From positions 1 through 64,000 of the forward strand of contig DATDFQ010000007.1 in the NCBI GenBank assembly GCA_036522515.1: DNA of 64,000 nucleotides. The letters run 5' to 3'. Numbering within the stretch: the first letter of the stretch is position 1; the number at the start of each line of letters is the position of its first letter. A model generated the notes under the pieces. That model saw nothing but the letters and a program-made list of their open reading frames with translations. It was not told the origin of the DNA and ran no database searches. Positions 53,655 to 62,207 of the stretch are shown here, one piece after another. A program made the position numbers and the translations under genes. This DNA comes from Bacteroidota bacterium (GTDB lineage Bacteria; Bacteroidota; Ignavibacteria; UBA10030; SZUA-254).

Positions 53655-54517
53655 TGCGTTCGGAATCGTCTCGGATGAGAATGCGAAATGATACGCGGGC
53701 GGCGCTCCTCAGATCTTTCCTGAAGTCTGCCGCCCTCTTCCTGATTCTGGTCTTCGGACCGGGAGCAGGTGTCCGGCTGATCTGCCAGGCAGCCTACACC
53801 CCTGTCCTGGTGCATGATGGGGGGACGATCACCGGAAAGGTGAGGCTCGAAGGGAGCTCGACAAAATCCGATCAGATGATGTGTACACAGGATAACAGGT
53901 CGTGCGGGAAGTCGAAGCATTCACCGCGGCTCTGCATCGGGAAGGATCGAGGTCTTGCGGATGCGATTATCTACCTGCATGGTATTTCCAAAGGCAAGAA
54001 ATTTCAGGATGATCAACCATGCTTGATCGACCAGCATAATTGCGAATATCATCCTCACACCCTGATTGTCCCGGTCGGCAGCTCTCTCCGGATAGTCAAT
54101 AACGACCCGATTCTTCACAACGTTCACTCGTACGAAGCAGCGAAGGAGCCGAAGACGGTGTTTAACATCGCGCAACCGATCAAAGGCGTGAAGTCCTCCA
54201 CGCGGCCCCTCACGAAGCCCGGAATCATTAATCTCACCTGCGATGCCGGCCATCCCTGGATGTCAGGAACCATCATGGTGGCGGAGCACCCCTACTACGC
54301 AATAACGGACAAGGACGGCAACTTTTCGCTTGCGGATGTTCCCCCGGGGTCGTACACTCTCCGGATGTGGCATGAGGGAATTACGATCGTGAATAAGGAA
54401 CTGGAACACGAGAAAGTCAAGAAGTATGAATTCGAACAGCCGTATGAGGAGAGCAGGCAGGTGACGGTGGAGCCCCAGTCAACAGTGACGGCGAATTTCG
54501 AGCTTAAGCTGAGATAG
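53654..54517 (+). CDS. exported cupredoxin-like protein with carboxypeptidase-regulatory-like domain
   Basis: 287 residues. The N-terminal hydrophobic segment (FLKSAALFLILVFGPGAGV) is a signal or anchor. A beta-rich domain (GGTITGKVRLEG) leads into a plastocyanin-like part: LIVPVGSSLRIVNNDPILHN with a His near residue 155, then LTCDAGHPWMSGTIMV supplying Cys, His and Met, together a plausible type 1 copper site. The last 70 residues (YYAITDKDGNFSLADVPPG, SYTLRMWHEG) form a carboxypeptidase-regulatory-like fold. Four further Cys residues (CTQDNRSCG, CLIDQHNC) may form disulfides. A periplasmic or surface electron-transfer partner of the cytochrome encoded just before it is inferred. Confidence 0.75.
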   Translation: MRSESSRMRMRNDTRAALLRSFLKSAALFLILVFGPGAGVRLICQAAYTPVLVHDGGTITGKVRLEGSSTKSDQMMCTQDNRSCGKSKHSPRLCIGKDRGLADAIIYLHGISKGKKFQDDQPCLIDQHNCEYHPHTLIVPVGSSLRIVNNDPILHNVHSYEAAKEPKTVFNIAQPIKGVKSSTRPLTKPGIINLTCDAGHPWMSGTIMVAEHPYYAITDKDGNFSLADVPPGSYTLRMWHEGITIVNKELEHEKVKKYEFEQPYEESRQVTVEPQSTVTANFELKLR

Positions 54518-54566
54518 GAACCCGATTCTCCGGAAGGAGAGGGGAATTTCGCTGGTGTCTCATTTT

Positions 54567-54643
54567 GTCATCCTGAGCGAAGCGAAGGATCTCGCAGATC
54601 GGAACCACGAGATCCTTCGGTCGCTATGCTCCCTCAGGATGAC
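54567..54643. repeat. GTCATCCTGAG-family dispersed palindrome, copy 4
   Basis: 77 bp, nearly identical to copy 3 at 52866-52942. It lies 50 bp after the cupredoxin stop and directly before the palindrome at the 3' end of the minus-strand giant gene. Confidence 0.9.
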
Positions 54644-54651
54644 ATGTTCGG

Positions 54652-54678
54652 TGAAGCTGAAGCTTGCGGCTACCCCTA
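54652..54678 (-). repeat. GTAGCCGC-family palindrome after the giant T9SS gene
   Basis: Minus strand: TAGGGGTAGCCGCAAGCTTC followed by AGCTTC. The first TAG is the stop codon of the 2406-residue gene. The inverted half is shorter than in the 52819 copy. Confidence 0.65.
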
Positions 54679-57600
54679 CCTCACCAGCATCATCTTCCCG
54701 ACGCGAACGAATCTCTCCCCGTCCCTGTCGTCCGCGGAGAGGCGATAGAGATACACTCCCGACGGGAACGTTGAGGCGTCAAAACCCGCCTGCCGGTATC
54801 CCGCTTCCATCGGCCGCTGATCGATAAGGGTGGCCACTTTTTCGCCGAGCAGATTGTAGACCAAAAGCGTCACAACCGACCGGTGGGGAAGGTCGAATCG
54901 AATCGTCGTCGTTGGATTGAACGGATTCGGATAATTCTGACGCAACGCGTACTCCGCCGGTATTCCCGACAAGCCCCCCGAGACCCCCGTCACCGTGTCC
55001 GACGTCCGGAACGTGAATGTTCCCGTCGAGGCGACCGTGTCGAACCCGTCCGTCGCGCTCACGCTCCACGAATAGGAGGAGTGGGGAGTCAGAAGGCTCA
55101 TGAGCCCCTCCACAGAAACGGCCGTATCTCCCCTCACCGTTACAGAATCCCCTAAAGGGGTTCCGGGCAGGTGCAGGATATAGGTCACGGTATCGAAGGC
55201 ATCGAGGTCGGCGGAGGGATGCCAGGTAAAGGTCACAGGATGCGTGATCGTCGTCAGGCGGACCGTGTCACCGTCTGCCGGGGTCGCGAGGCTGAAGTTT
55301 CCCGGAACATGGTTCAGGATGGTGAACGCGACGGATTCCGACGTGCCGCCCCCCGGGCCGCTGTTCGTGACCGAGAAGTTCCTTGGTCCCGGAGTTGCCG
55401 ACGGTCCGATCGTGAGGTTCGCAATGAGCGTATCGGGGGAGGGGACGATGAGCGTGTTGACGGTGATGCCCCCGCCCAGATTAAGCGAGGTGATCCCGGA
55501 ATAGAAATTTGAACCGGCGAACACGAAATCAAGGGTTTGCCCTCTGTACGAGGAGGAGACCGGCCCGACAGAGGTCAGATGAGGCGCCGGGTATCCGAAG
55601 ACCGCCTGGATGGTGTGGTTCTTCTTCACATTGGTAAACGCATAGTTCGCCTGCGGCCCCACCGAGACCGAATCGACCACGAGATCGATCCTCAGGAATC
55701 CCGGATCGGGCGTGATCGTGAAGCTCGTGTCCGTTCCGTAAAGGACGCGGACCGGCCCCGACGGCGTGATTGTCCCGTGCGTATTGGAGGTCGCAAAGAT
55801 CGTGTCGTGTTTCAGAATCCCAAACGCGAAATCGCTGAACGAAGTCACGCCGGTGACCTGCGTGCTCGTTGCCGTCCGCACACCCACGGTCGCAAATGAC
55901 CACACCGACGTGTCGAGCTTCTGCGCGATGAAGAGACTGGGATCCGCTCCCGGATCGACATCGGACGGAGCATAATTGAACGTCGCATCGCACGCCGAGA
56001 AGACGATCCCGCCGTTCGTCAGCGACCAGGAGCGATTGACATCCAGATTCGCATCGACCGCGGAGGAGGAGATGCCCGGATGGTCGCCGGGGGCGTCTCC
56101 CGCAGTGAGGTTTCCCGCAGAAGTGACGCTCGCGAACGATACCGCGACCGGCGCGTAGACGTTCGCATCGCCGATCTCGAACAGCGCGGAGGTGGGCCCT
56201 GCGGCGATATACTTCTGGAGGTTGCCCACCACCTGGCCGCTCGCTCTCGACACGCTTCCGGTCTGGCTGATGATGACCTTGTTCGCTCCGGTCACGATAT
56301 TTCCGGAGGTGAAGGTGAGAAGACCGTCCACGGTGAAGCTGGTCCCGGCAGTGCATGAGCCCGACGGTTTGTTCATCGTCATGTTGTTGAAGTGGCCCGT
56401 CGAGCCGATCGTTTGACCCAACGTTCCGTTGAACTGAATCGTTGTGCCGGAGTTGGCAAAGGTTCCGCCGGTCATGCTCCAGTTCCCTCCGACGAGATGC
56501 GTGAGCGCTCCTCCGGTAAATGTCCCGCCCGAGATCGAAATGCCGCCGGCGACGGTGAGCGCGCCGTCCGGGGTTCTCGTGCCGGTGTTCGACATGGCGA
56601 GGTTACCATACACCGGAGAAGAAAGAATTGTTTGAGACCCCGTTCCGTCGTAGAGCACGGTGCTTGCGGTGTCGAGCAGGTACTGGTCGAAGGTTGGAAG
56701 GGTATTCGATCCGCCGACGGCGAGCGTCGCTCCCGCGTTGACCGATAGCACCCCTCCAAGAACGTTTTGCGTCACGGCAAACGTGAGGAGATCCAACGTT
56801 CCGCCCGCTACCGTCAACCCGCTGACTCCCGTCAGGTTCGCCGCAAGCGCGGCCGTCGCGGAACTCTTGGCGACAGTCAGGATGTCGAATGGCACAGGCG
56901 TCGTGGTTCCTCCGATGGTGGAAGCCGAAGAACCCGTGAAGGTGACCTCAACCCCTGTCGCGTCGAATGTCCCGTTGTCCGCAAAATCCGCGGCGACGTT
57001 GAAGGGTGAGAACGCGGTAACTATCCCGGAGATCGTGAGTCCGTTGAAGGTCGTGTTCCCGTCCCCCGCCAGGGAAGAACCGGACCCGCTGTTCAGCGCG
57101 ACGGTCGACGTCTGACCGTTGAAGGTGCCATTATCAGTCCAGTTTCCCGTCACGGTATGAGTAAGCGCCGGGCCCCCGTTCAGTGTCGCCCCCCCGCCGA
57201 TAAGAAGATCCCCGGAGACGATCCAATTTGAGAGGGGCGTGACGCCGTTCGCGCTTGTGTTCGAGACGATGAGCGAGGAAAACGTCGGGGCCCCGCCGTT
57301 CACCGAGATGTCGCCGGTTCCGCCGATCTCCACGGCGCCCGAGCTGGAGAAGGATGTGCCGAGAAATGCGAGAGTGGCGGCGGCGGATGGGTTGTAGACG
57401 AGGATCCCGGTACTGCTTACGGCTCCGTTGTTGGTAAAGTTGGCCCCGAAGGTGTGCGTGAAGGCGCCGCCCGTAAACATTGCCCCGTTCGCCACGGTGA
57501 ACGTGCCCGCGACGGTCCAGCCGAGATCCGGCGCGACCCCGGCGGTATTATTGATGTTGACTCCGGCGAGCGAAGGAGCCGCTATGTCGGAGAACGACGG

Positions 57601-60600
57601 CGCCACGGAGCCGTTGAAATTCACCATGCCGGAGTTGCTGAACCCGGAGTTGAGTCCGATCGACTGGGCTCCCGCGCCCTGGAACGTCACGTTGCCGCTT
57701 CCGGCGAATGTCCCGGCGTTGCCAAAGTCGCCCCAAAACGTGGTGGTAGTCGCTCCTGCCTGATAGGAACCAAGGACCTGCATCGCCCCGTTGACCGTCA
57801 CGTCCCCCGATGCGGTGTAGGATCCGGTCACCGTCAGATTATTGAACGTCGTCTGGCCCGACAAGAGCTTTGAGGACCCTCCGAGCGTAACTGAACCTGT
57901 CGATGGAATAAACGTGCCGCTGTTTGTCCAGTTTCCGCCGATGGACGCCGCGAACGAATCCGCGGCGAACGTCGCTCCGGAGTTGATCAGCAGATCGCCG
58001 GAGACGGCCGTCGACCCCGCAAGGGTCTTGGCATTCGCTCCCCCGTTCGAGAGCGTGAGATTCCCGTACTGAACGGCGGCGACCGATTGGGTTGAAACTC
58101 CGTAGTATTCAACCGTGCTCGAACCGGCGATGCTGTAGACGGAGTAGTTGGAAGGGAACGCCGAAGAGCCTCCGATCCTCAGTGTCCCCGTCCCGGTAAG
58201 CGTGAACGTACCGCCTGCCACCGAGCGATTGGCCGTAAAGCCCTGCAGGTCAAGAATCCCCGCAAACACCGTGAGATCCCCGTTGACGGGAAGATTGTCC
58301 GATGGGAGGGCCATCCCGCCCGATTTGTTCACCACCAGGTTGTTGAACGTACTGGCTCCGATGGATTGCGAGCCGCCACCGTTGAACGCGACGGTCCCGG
58401 TTCCGGCGGTAAAAACTCCGGTCCGGATCCAATTACCCCCGACACTGATCGTCGAGGAGGTCGCATCCAGGGTGGTACCAGCGCTCACGGTCAGGTCCCC
58501 CGCCACGCTCAGCGAACCTCCGACGGAGAACGTCCCGGCGGTCGAAAGCGTCAGGTTTCCCGCGACGACGGCGGGCGTCGAGAGAACCGCTGTCCCCGCG
58601 GTCTTGTCGATGACCAGGTTGTTGTACGATATTCCTCCCCCGACATTCTGGGGGCGGACCCCCGTGTAGATCATCGTCCCCGACCCTGCTGAAAACGTTC
58701 CTCCGGAGTAATTGAAATCGCCCGCAAGGCTCAGGCTGCCGCTTCCGTTCCAGGAGATGGTGGCATCCCCCGACTGGGTGAGAAGGCCCGCGACGGTCAC
58801 CGACCCCGATCCGATGTTCAGGTTGATCGAGTTCCCGTTCGAGCCGTCGCTCAGATTGATGATCCCTCCGGCGGTAAGTGTCTGGGATCCGACGTCGATC
58901 GAGTGGGCTGCCGGCGAGCTCCACTGCCCGGTTATATTCCCGTTCGATGCCAGTGAGCCGCCCCCTGCAATCGTAAGAGCCGTCTGCTGGGCGCTTTGGA
59001 ACACGATGTTCTTCACGCTGGTCGCCGACGAGAGCGAGGGCTGGTTCACGAACGGGGCGTACCCGAACAGCACGATGGTGAAAGCCGAGGGCGGGAGCGT
59101 CGGCGTTCCCTGAACCGTAGTCCAGTTGGCGGAATCTTCCCATGCCGAGCTCACAGACCCGTTCCATGCGACGACGTTCTGATTGTCCGAAAGCGACCAT
59201 CGACCGTCGATGGACGACAGGCCGCCCTGCTCCACCCAGTTGTTGACCGTATCATTCGCCGTCTTGCCCGAAATGACCCAGGCGCTCCCGTTGAAGGTCC
59301 ACTCCTGCATCAGGGATTCAATGTTACCGTTGAGTTCGTCATCCTCGTAGTGAAGCCGGAGGGCCGCCTGATAACCTCCGCCGGAAGCGACTGTCACGTC
59401 ATATTCACGGTTTATCGAACTGGCGTAAATGAAATCGGCGACGGCGACCTGAAGGACGGTGATGGTCACGGAGGTTACGCCCCCCGAGCCCGAGGCAAAG
59501 GTGACGGTGTTGTTCGGCCCTTCGAACGCATAGGAGAGTCCGTCCGAGAATGCCTGGGTCCGCGTGATCGTGCCGATAATGATGCCGTTCCCCGTCCTCG
59601 TCGAGGTGATGGTGACGCTGTTGGCGCCGGTGTGCATGGTCCCGCTCGTCATTCCCATCGTCCCCACGGTGACGGAGTTGTTCAGAACCACGAGATTCGC
59701 GGAGCTGCTTTTATTGATCGTCAACGCGTTAAAGGTCGTCGTCCCCGTGATCGATGCGTCGCGGGTTCCGACCAGTTGAACGGTGCTTGTATTCGCCGCG
59801 AACAAACCATGGTTGATCCAGTTCCCGGAGATCGAGTGGGTGAGAGTTCCGCCGTTGAACGTCGCGCCCGCGTTGATCGTCAGATTTCCGTTGACGCTCA
59901 GAGCTCCCCCGGCGGTTTTGACGCCGCCCGTTGAGAGGTTCAAATTGTTGTATGTGGTCGAGGCAATCGCCTGCGCGCCTGAGGCATTGTAATCAACCGT
60001 ATTGGGCGTGGTCGATGTGGCGTCGAACACTCCGGCGGTCAGAGTCAGGCTCCCGGACACCCCGAGCGTGCAACCCGTCCCGAGTTGCAGTTTCGTCCCG
60101 TTCAACACGACATTGAAGAGGGCCGGCGTCCCCGAGACGGTAGACGTCCCCGAAAATGTCAGCGTCCCGGCGGAGGCGCTGAAGGTCCCCGCCAACGAGA
60201 GGTCGGATTTCATCGAAAAGCTGCGGGCCGTCGTGACGGATCCGGTCACGTTCAGGCCGAAGAACGTCAGCGTCCCGGCCCCTCCGATGGTCTTGGAGGA
60301 ACCGCTCATGGTGATCGTGCCGCCGGTCGCTATAAAGGACCCGCTCGCCGTGAGATTGCCCCCCACGGTGAACGAAGCGGCCGACCCGATCGACCCCGAC
60401 GCGGTGAAATCATTCAACGTGATTCCGGCTCCGGAAATCGATTTCGAAGCTCCGCTCATCGTAAGTGTTCCCCCGCCCGCCTGGGAAAAGGTGCCGGCTC
60501 CGCTGGTCAGGAAATTGCCGGTGACGGTCAGATTCGTGGCCGGGGCGCAGGAGATACCGGATCCGGTGACCGTCAGGTTGTTGAAATTCGTGACCCCCGC

Positions 60601-61896
60601 GCCGCCAATCGTCTTTGCCACGCCACTGAGAGTGAATGTGCTGGTGGCGCCCGTAAACGTGCCGTTGTTGGTCCAATTGCCCCCAAGCCGGTGCGAAAAC
60701 GATCCCCCGTTGAACGTCGTCGAAGCTCCGATCGAGATGTCGCCGTTGACGGTGATCGCTCCCCCTGCGGTGAAGGAGAGAGACGGGCCGCTGCCGGCCG
60801 TGCTTGTCAGGTTTCCCGCAATCGTCATCGAACCCGCCGGAAATGTTTTTACCGCAGCGCCACCGCTTCCGCTGAGTGCCAGGTTGCCGTAGGTTTGAAG
60901 GGCGACGGCCTGATTGCCGCCGGAATAGATCACCGTGCTCGCAGCACCGATGCTGTAGGTGGAATAGAACGAGGGAAACGTGTTGGTCCCGCCGATCTTC
61001 AGCGTCGCTCCGTTTGCGACAACAAGGAATGCTCCCCCGCCGGAGCTGTTCGCCGTGAACGTGGAGAGGTCGAAGGTGCCCGACGCCACGGTCAGGTCCC
61101 CGCCGATGACCGTGAGACTCGTGTTCAATGTTTTGGTCAGCGCGCCGCTGATTCTCAGGTTGCCGTAGGTGGCGGGGTTGCTGACGGTTTGATTCACCGT
61201 CGTTGCCGCATAATCGACCGTGCTCGTATTCTTGAAATTCGAGCCGCCGCCGCTCATCGCGTAGTTTCCTGCAAATGTCGATGCCTTGACAAGCATGGTG
61301 CCGGAAGCATTCCCGAGGAAGTTTCCGGATCCGGAAATCGTAAATGTCGGCGACTCTCCCGGGTCGAGAATCCCGTTCACGTCGAGCTGGTGCGCGACGC
61401 TGATATTTGCGTTGAGCTTGAGCGTGCAGCCTGAATTGACGGTCACCGCCCTGAAGGCGGTCGGGCCGGAGATCGTCTGCACTGATCCTCCGAATATGAT
61501 CGTTGCGCTCGCGTTCCCGTTGTAGGCGCCCGAGTTGATCCAGTTCCCCGTGAGCAGGACGTTCTTCCCCGAATGGTTGATGGTGCCGTTGGCTCCGATG
61601 GTAATATTTCCCGAGACGGTCAGCCCTTTGGAAATCGTGAGGACCGAAACCTTGACGCCTGCGCCGATCGTGAGTGACTTGCAAAAGGACCCGGACGCGG
61701 TCAGCTTCGGCTGATTGGCGCCTGTGAAGCTGGCGTCGCCGATGATTGCGTCGACCGTGGGAGTGGGAACTCCGTTTGTCCAATTGGAGGCTCTGCTCCA
61801 GTCGATGCTGGTCGTGCCTTTCCAGGAAGTTTGGGAAATACTCAATGCAGGAACTGCCAGCAGCACGATCAGAAGAATCAGTCCCATATTTTTCAT
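54676..61896 (-). CDS. giant T9SS-sorted beta-strand-repeat surface protein
   Basis: 2406 residues on the minus strand, start ATG 61896 with GGAG upstream. Signal peptide 1-21 (ending ALSISQ). About 1900 residues of degenerate beta-strand repeats with recurring 'GNWTNNGTF....S.....G....IGG...FNNLTV', consistent with a long beta-helix or filament. One InlB-B-type unit (IFATSNTHGTITPSGPVRVL onwards), an IPT/TIG-like domain (SYRGQTLDFVFAGSNFYSG), a fibronectin III-like domain and a T9SS sorting domain (LRQNYPNPFNPTTTIRFDLP to KMMLVR) follow. The C-terminal 450 residues are homologous to the ends of the 36082 and 40041 proteins. No catalytic motif seen; a surface fibre or adhesin is inferred. Confidence 0.85.
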   Translation of the reverse strand: MKNMGLILLIVLLAVPALSISQTSWKGTTSIDWSRASNWTNGVPTPTVDAIIGDASFTGANQPKLTASGSFCKSLTIGAGVKVSVLTISKGLTVSGNITIGANGTINHSGKNVLLTGNWINSGAYNGNASATIIFGGSVQTISGPTAFRAVTVNSGCTLKLNANISVAHQLDVNGILDPGESPTFTISGSGNFLGNASGTMLVKASTFAGNYAMSGGGSNFKNTSTVDYAATTVNQTVSNPATYGNLRISGALTKTLNTSLTVIGGDLTVASGTFDLSTFTANSSGGGAFLVVANGATLKIGGTNTFPSFYSTYSIGAASTVIYSGGNQAVALQTYGNLALSGSGGAAVKTFPAGSMTIAGNLTSTAGSGPSLSFTAGGAITVNGDISIGASTTFNGGSFSHRLGGNWTNNGTFTGATSTFTLSGVAKTIGGAGVTNFNNLTVTGSGISCAPATNLTVTGNFLTSGAGTFSQAGGGTLTMSGASKSISGAGITLNDFTASGSIGSAASFTVGGNLTASGSFIATGGTITMSGSSKTIGGAGTLTFFGLNVTGSVTTARSFSMKSDLSLAGTFSASAGTLTFSGTSTVSGTPALFNVVLNGTKLQLGTGCTLGVSGSLTLTAGVFDATSTTPNTVDYNASGAQAIASTTYNNLNLSTGGVKTAGGALSVNGNLTINAGATFNGGTLTHSISGNWINHGLFAANTSTVQLVGTRDASITGTTTFNALTINKSSSANLVVLNNSVTVGTMGMTSGTMHTGANSVTITSTRTGNGIIIGTITRTQAFSDGLSYAFEGPNNTVTFASGSGGVTSVTITVLQVAVADFIYASSINREYDVTVASGGGYQAALRLHYEDDELNGNIESLMQEWTFNGSAWVISGKTANDTVNNWVEQGGLSSIDGRWSLSDNQNVVAWNGSVSSAWEDSANWTTVQGTPTLPPSAFTIVLFGYAPFVNQPSLSSATSVKNIVFQSAQQTALTIAGGGSLASNGNITGQWSSPAAHSIDVGSQTLTAGGIINLSDGSNGNSINLNIGSGSVTVAGLLTQSGDATISWNGSGSLSLAGDFNYSGGTFSAGSGTMIYTGVRPQNVGGGISYNNLVIDKTAGTAVLSTPAVVAGNLTLSTAGTFSVGGSLSVAGDLTVSAGTTLDATSSTISVGGNWIRTGVFTAGTGTVAFNGGGSQSIGASTFNNLVVNKSGGMALPSDNLPVNGDLTVFAGILDLQGFTANRSVAGGTFTLTGTGTLRIGGSSAFPSNYSVYSIAGSSTVEYYGVSTQSVAAVQYGNLTLSNGGANAKTLAGSTAVSGDLLINSGATFAADSFAASIGGNWTNSGTFIPSTGSVTLGGSSKLLSGQTTFNNLTVTGSYTASGDVTVNGAMQVLGSYQAGATTTTFWGDFGNAGTFAGSGNVTFQGAGAQSIGLNSGFSNSGMVNFNGSVAPSFSDIAAPSLAGVNINNTAGVAPDLGWTVAGTFTVANGAMFTGGAFTHTFGANFTNNGAVSSTGILVYNPSAAATLAFLGTSFSSSGAVEIGGTGDISVNGGAPTFSSLIVSNTSANGVTPLSNWIVSGDLLIGGGATLNGGPALTHTVTGNWTDNGTFNGQTSTVALNSGSGSSLAGDGNTTFNGLTISGIVTAFSPFNVAADFADNGTFDATGVEVTFTGSSASTIGGTTTPVPFDILTVAKSSATAALAANLTGVSGLTVAGGTLDLLTFAVTQNVLGGVLSVNAGATLAVGGSNTLPTFDQYLLDTASTVLYDGTGSQTILSSPVYGNLAMSNTGTRTPDGALTVAGGISISGGTFTGGALTHLVGGNWSMTGGTFANSGTTIQFNGTLGQTIGSTGHFNNMTMNKPSGSCTAGTSFTVDGLLTFTSGNIVTGANKVIISQTGSVSRASGQVVGNLQKYIAAGPTSALFEIGDANVYAPVAVSFASVTSAGNLTAGDAPGDHPGISSSAVDANLDVNRSWSLTNGGIVFSACDATFNYAPSDVDPGADPSLFIAQKLDTSVWSFATVGVRTATSTQVTGVTSFSDFAFGILKHDTIFATSNTHGTITPSGPVRVLYGTDTSFTITPDPGFLRIDLVVDSVSVGPQANYAFTNVKKNHTIQAVFGYPAPHLTSVGPVSSSYRGQTLDFVFAGSNFYSGITSLNLGGGITVNTLIVPSPDTLIANLTIGPSATPGPRNFSVTNSGPGGGTSESVAFTILNHVPGNFSLATPADGDTVRLTTITHPVTFTWHPSADLDAFDTVTYILHLPGTPLGDSVTVRGDTAVSVEGLMSLLTPHSSYSWSVSATDGFDTVASTGTFTFRTSDTVTGVSGGLSGIPAEYALRQNYPNPFNPTTTIRFDLPHRSVVTLLVYNLLGEKVATLIDQRPMEAGYRQAGFDASTFPSGVYLYRLSADDRDGERFVRVGKMMLVR

Positions 61897-61940
61897 GCGA
61901 TCTCCATTATTAAGAAGTTATATGTCTTATTTGAACTACA

Positions 61941-61969
61941 ATCTTAGCTAAATCCCATAACATAATCAA
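61941..61969 (-). promoter_or_regulatory. promoter of the giant T9SS gene
   Basis: Minus strand TTGATT (61969-61964), 17-bp spacer, TAAGAT (61946-61941). Leader about 38 nt with GGAG before ATG 61896. Confidence 0.55.
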
Positions 61970-62129
61970 GTTTTAAAGAGAGGTATTGATTGCTCCGACC
62001 CTTCGAATTCTGATCAATTTCATCATTCTGACGCAGATCACGCTCCCAGGGTGCGCCGCCGCACGGGCATCGGGAATCGGAGCCCGTACCTCCGTAGATT
62101 AGTAGAGAGGCCGATCATTGGCTCTATTC

Positions 62130-62146
62130 GATTAAGTCTCTTAATC
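62130..62146. promoter_or_regulatory. 7-bp inverted repeat, possible operator of the sensor gene
   Basis: GATTAAG-TCT-CTTAATC, perfectly symmetric, ending nine bases before the TTGACA at 62155. The size and place fit a dimeric regulator site; no regulator is identified. Confidence 0.35.
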
Positions 62147-62207
62147 GCTTCAAATTGACAGTGTTTTCGCACGGATAATGCGGTATTGTACCATTAGAAA
62201 GGTGGCC

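Larger units (their letters stand above)
61897..62207. other. 311-bp divergent intergenic region
   Basis: No gene supported. It holds the promoter of the giant minus-strand gene (61941-61969), a perfect 7-bp inverted repeat at 62130-62146, and a TTGACA at 62155-62160 that may be the -35 of the propeller gene (the -10 is unclear; TAATGC at a 15-bp distance is the best candidate). The segment 61980-62110 shows no recognisable structure. Confidence 0.55.
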
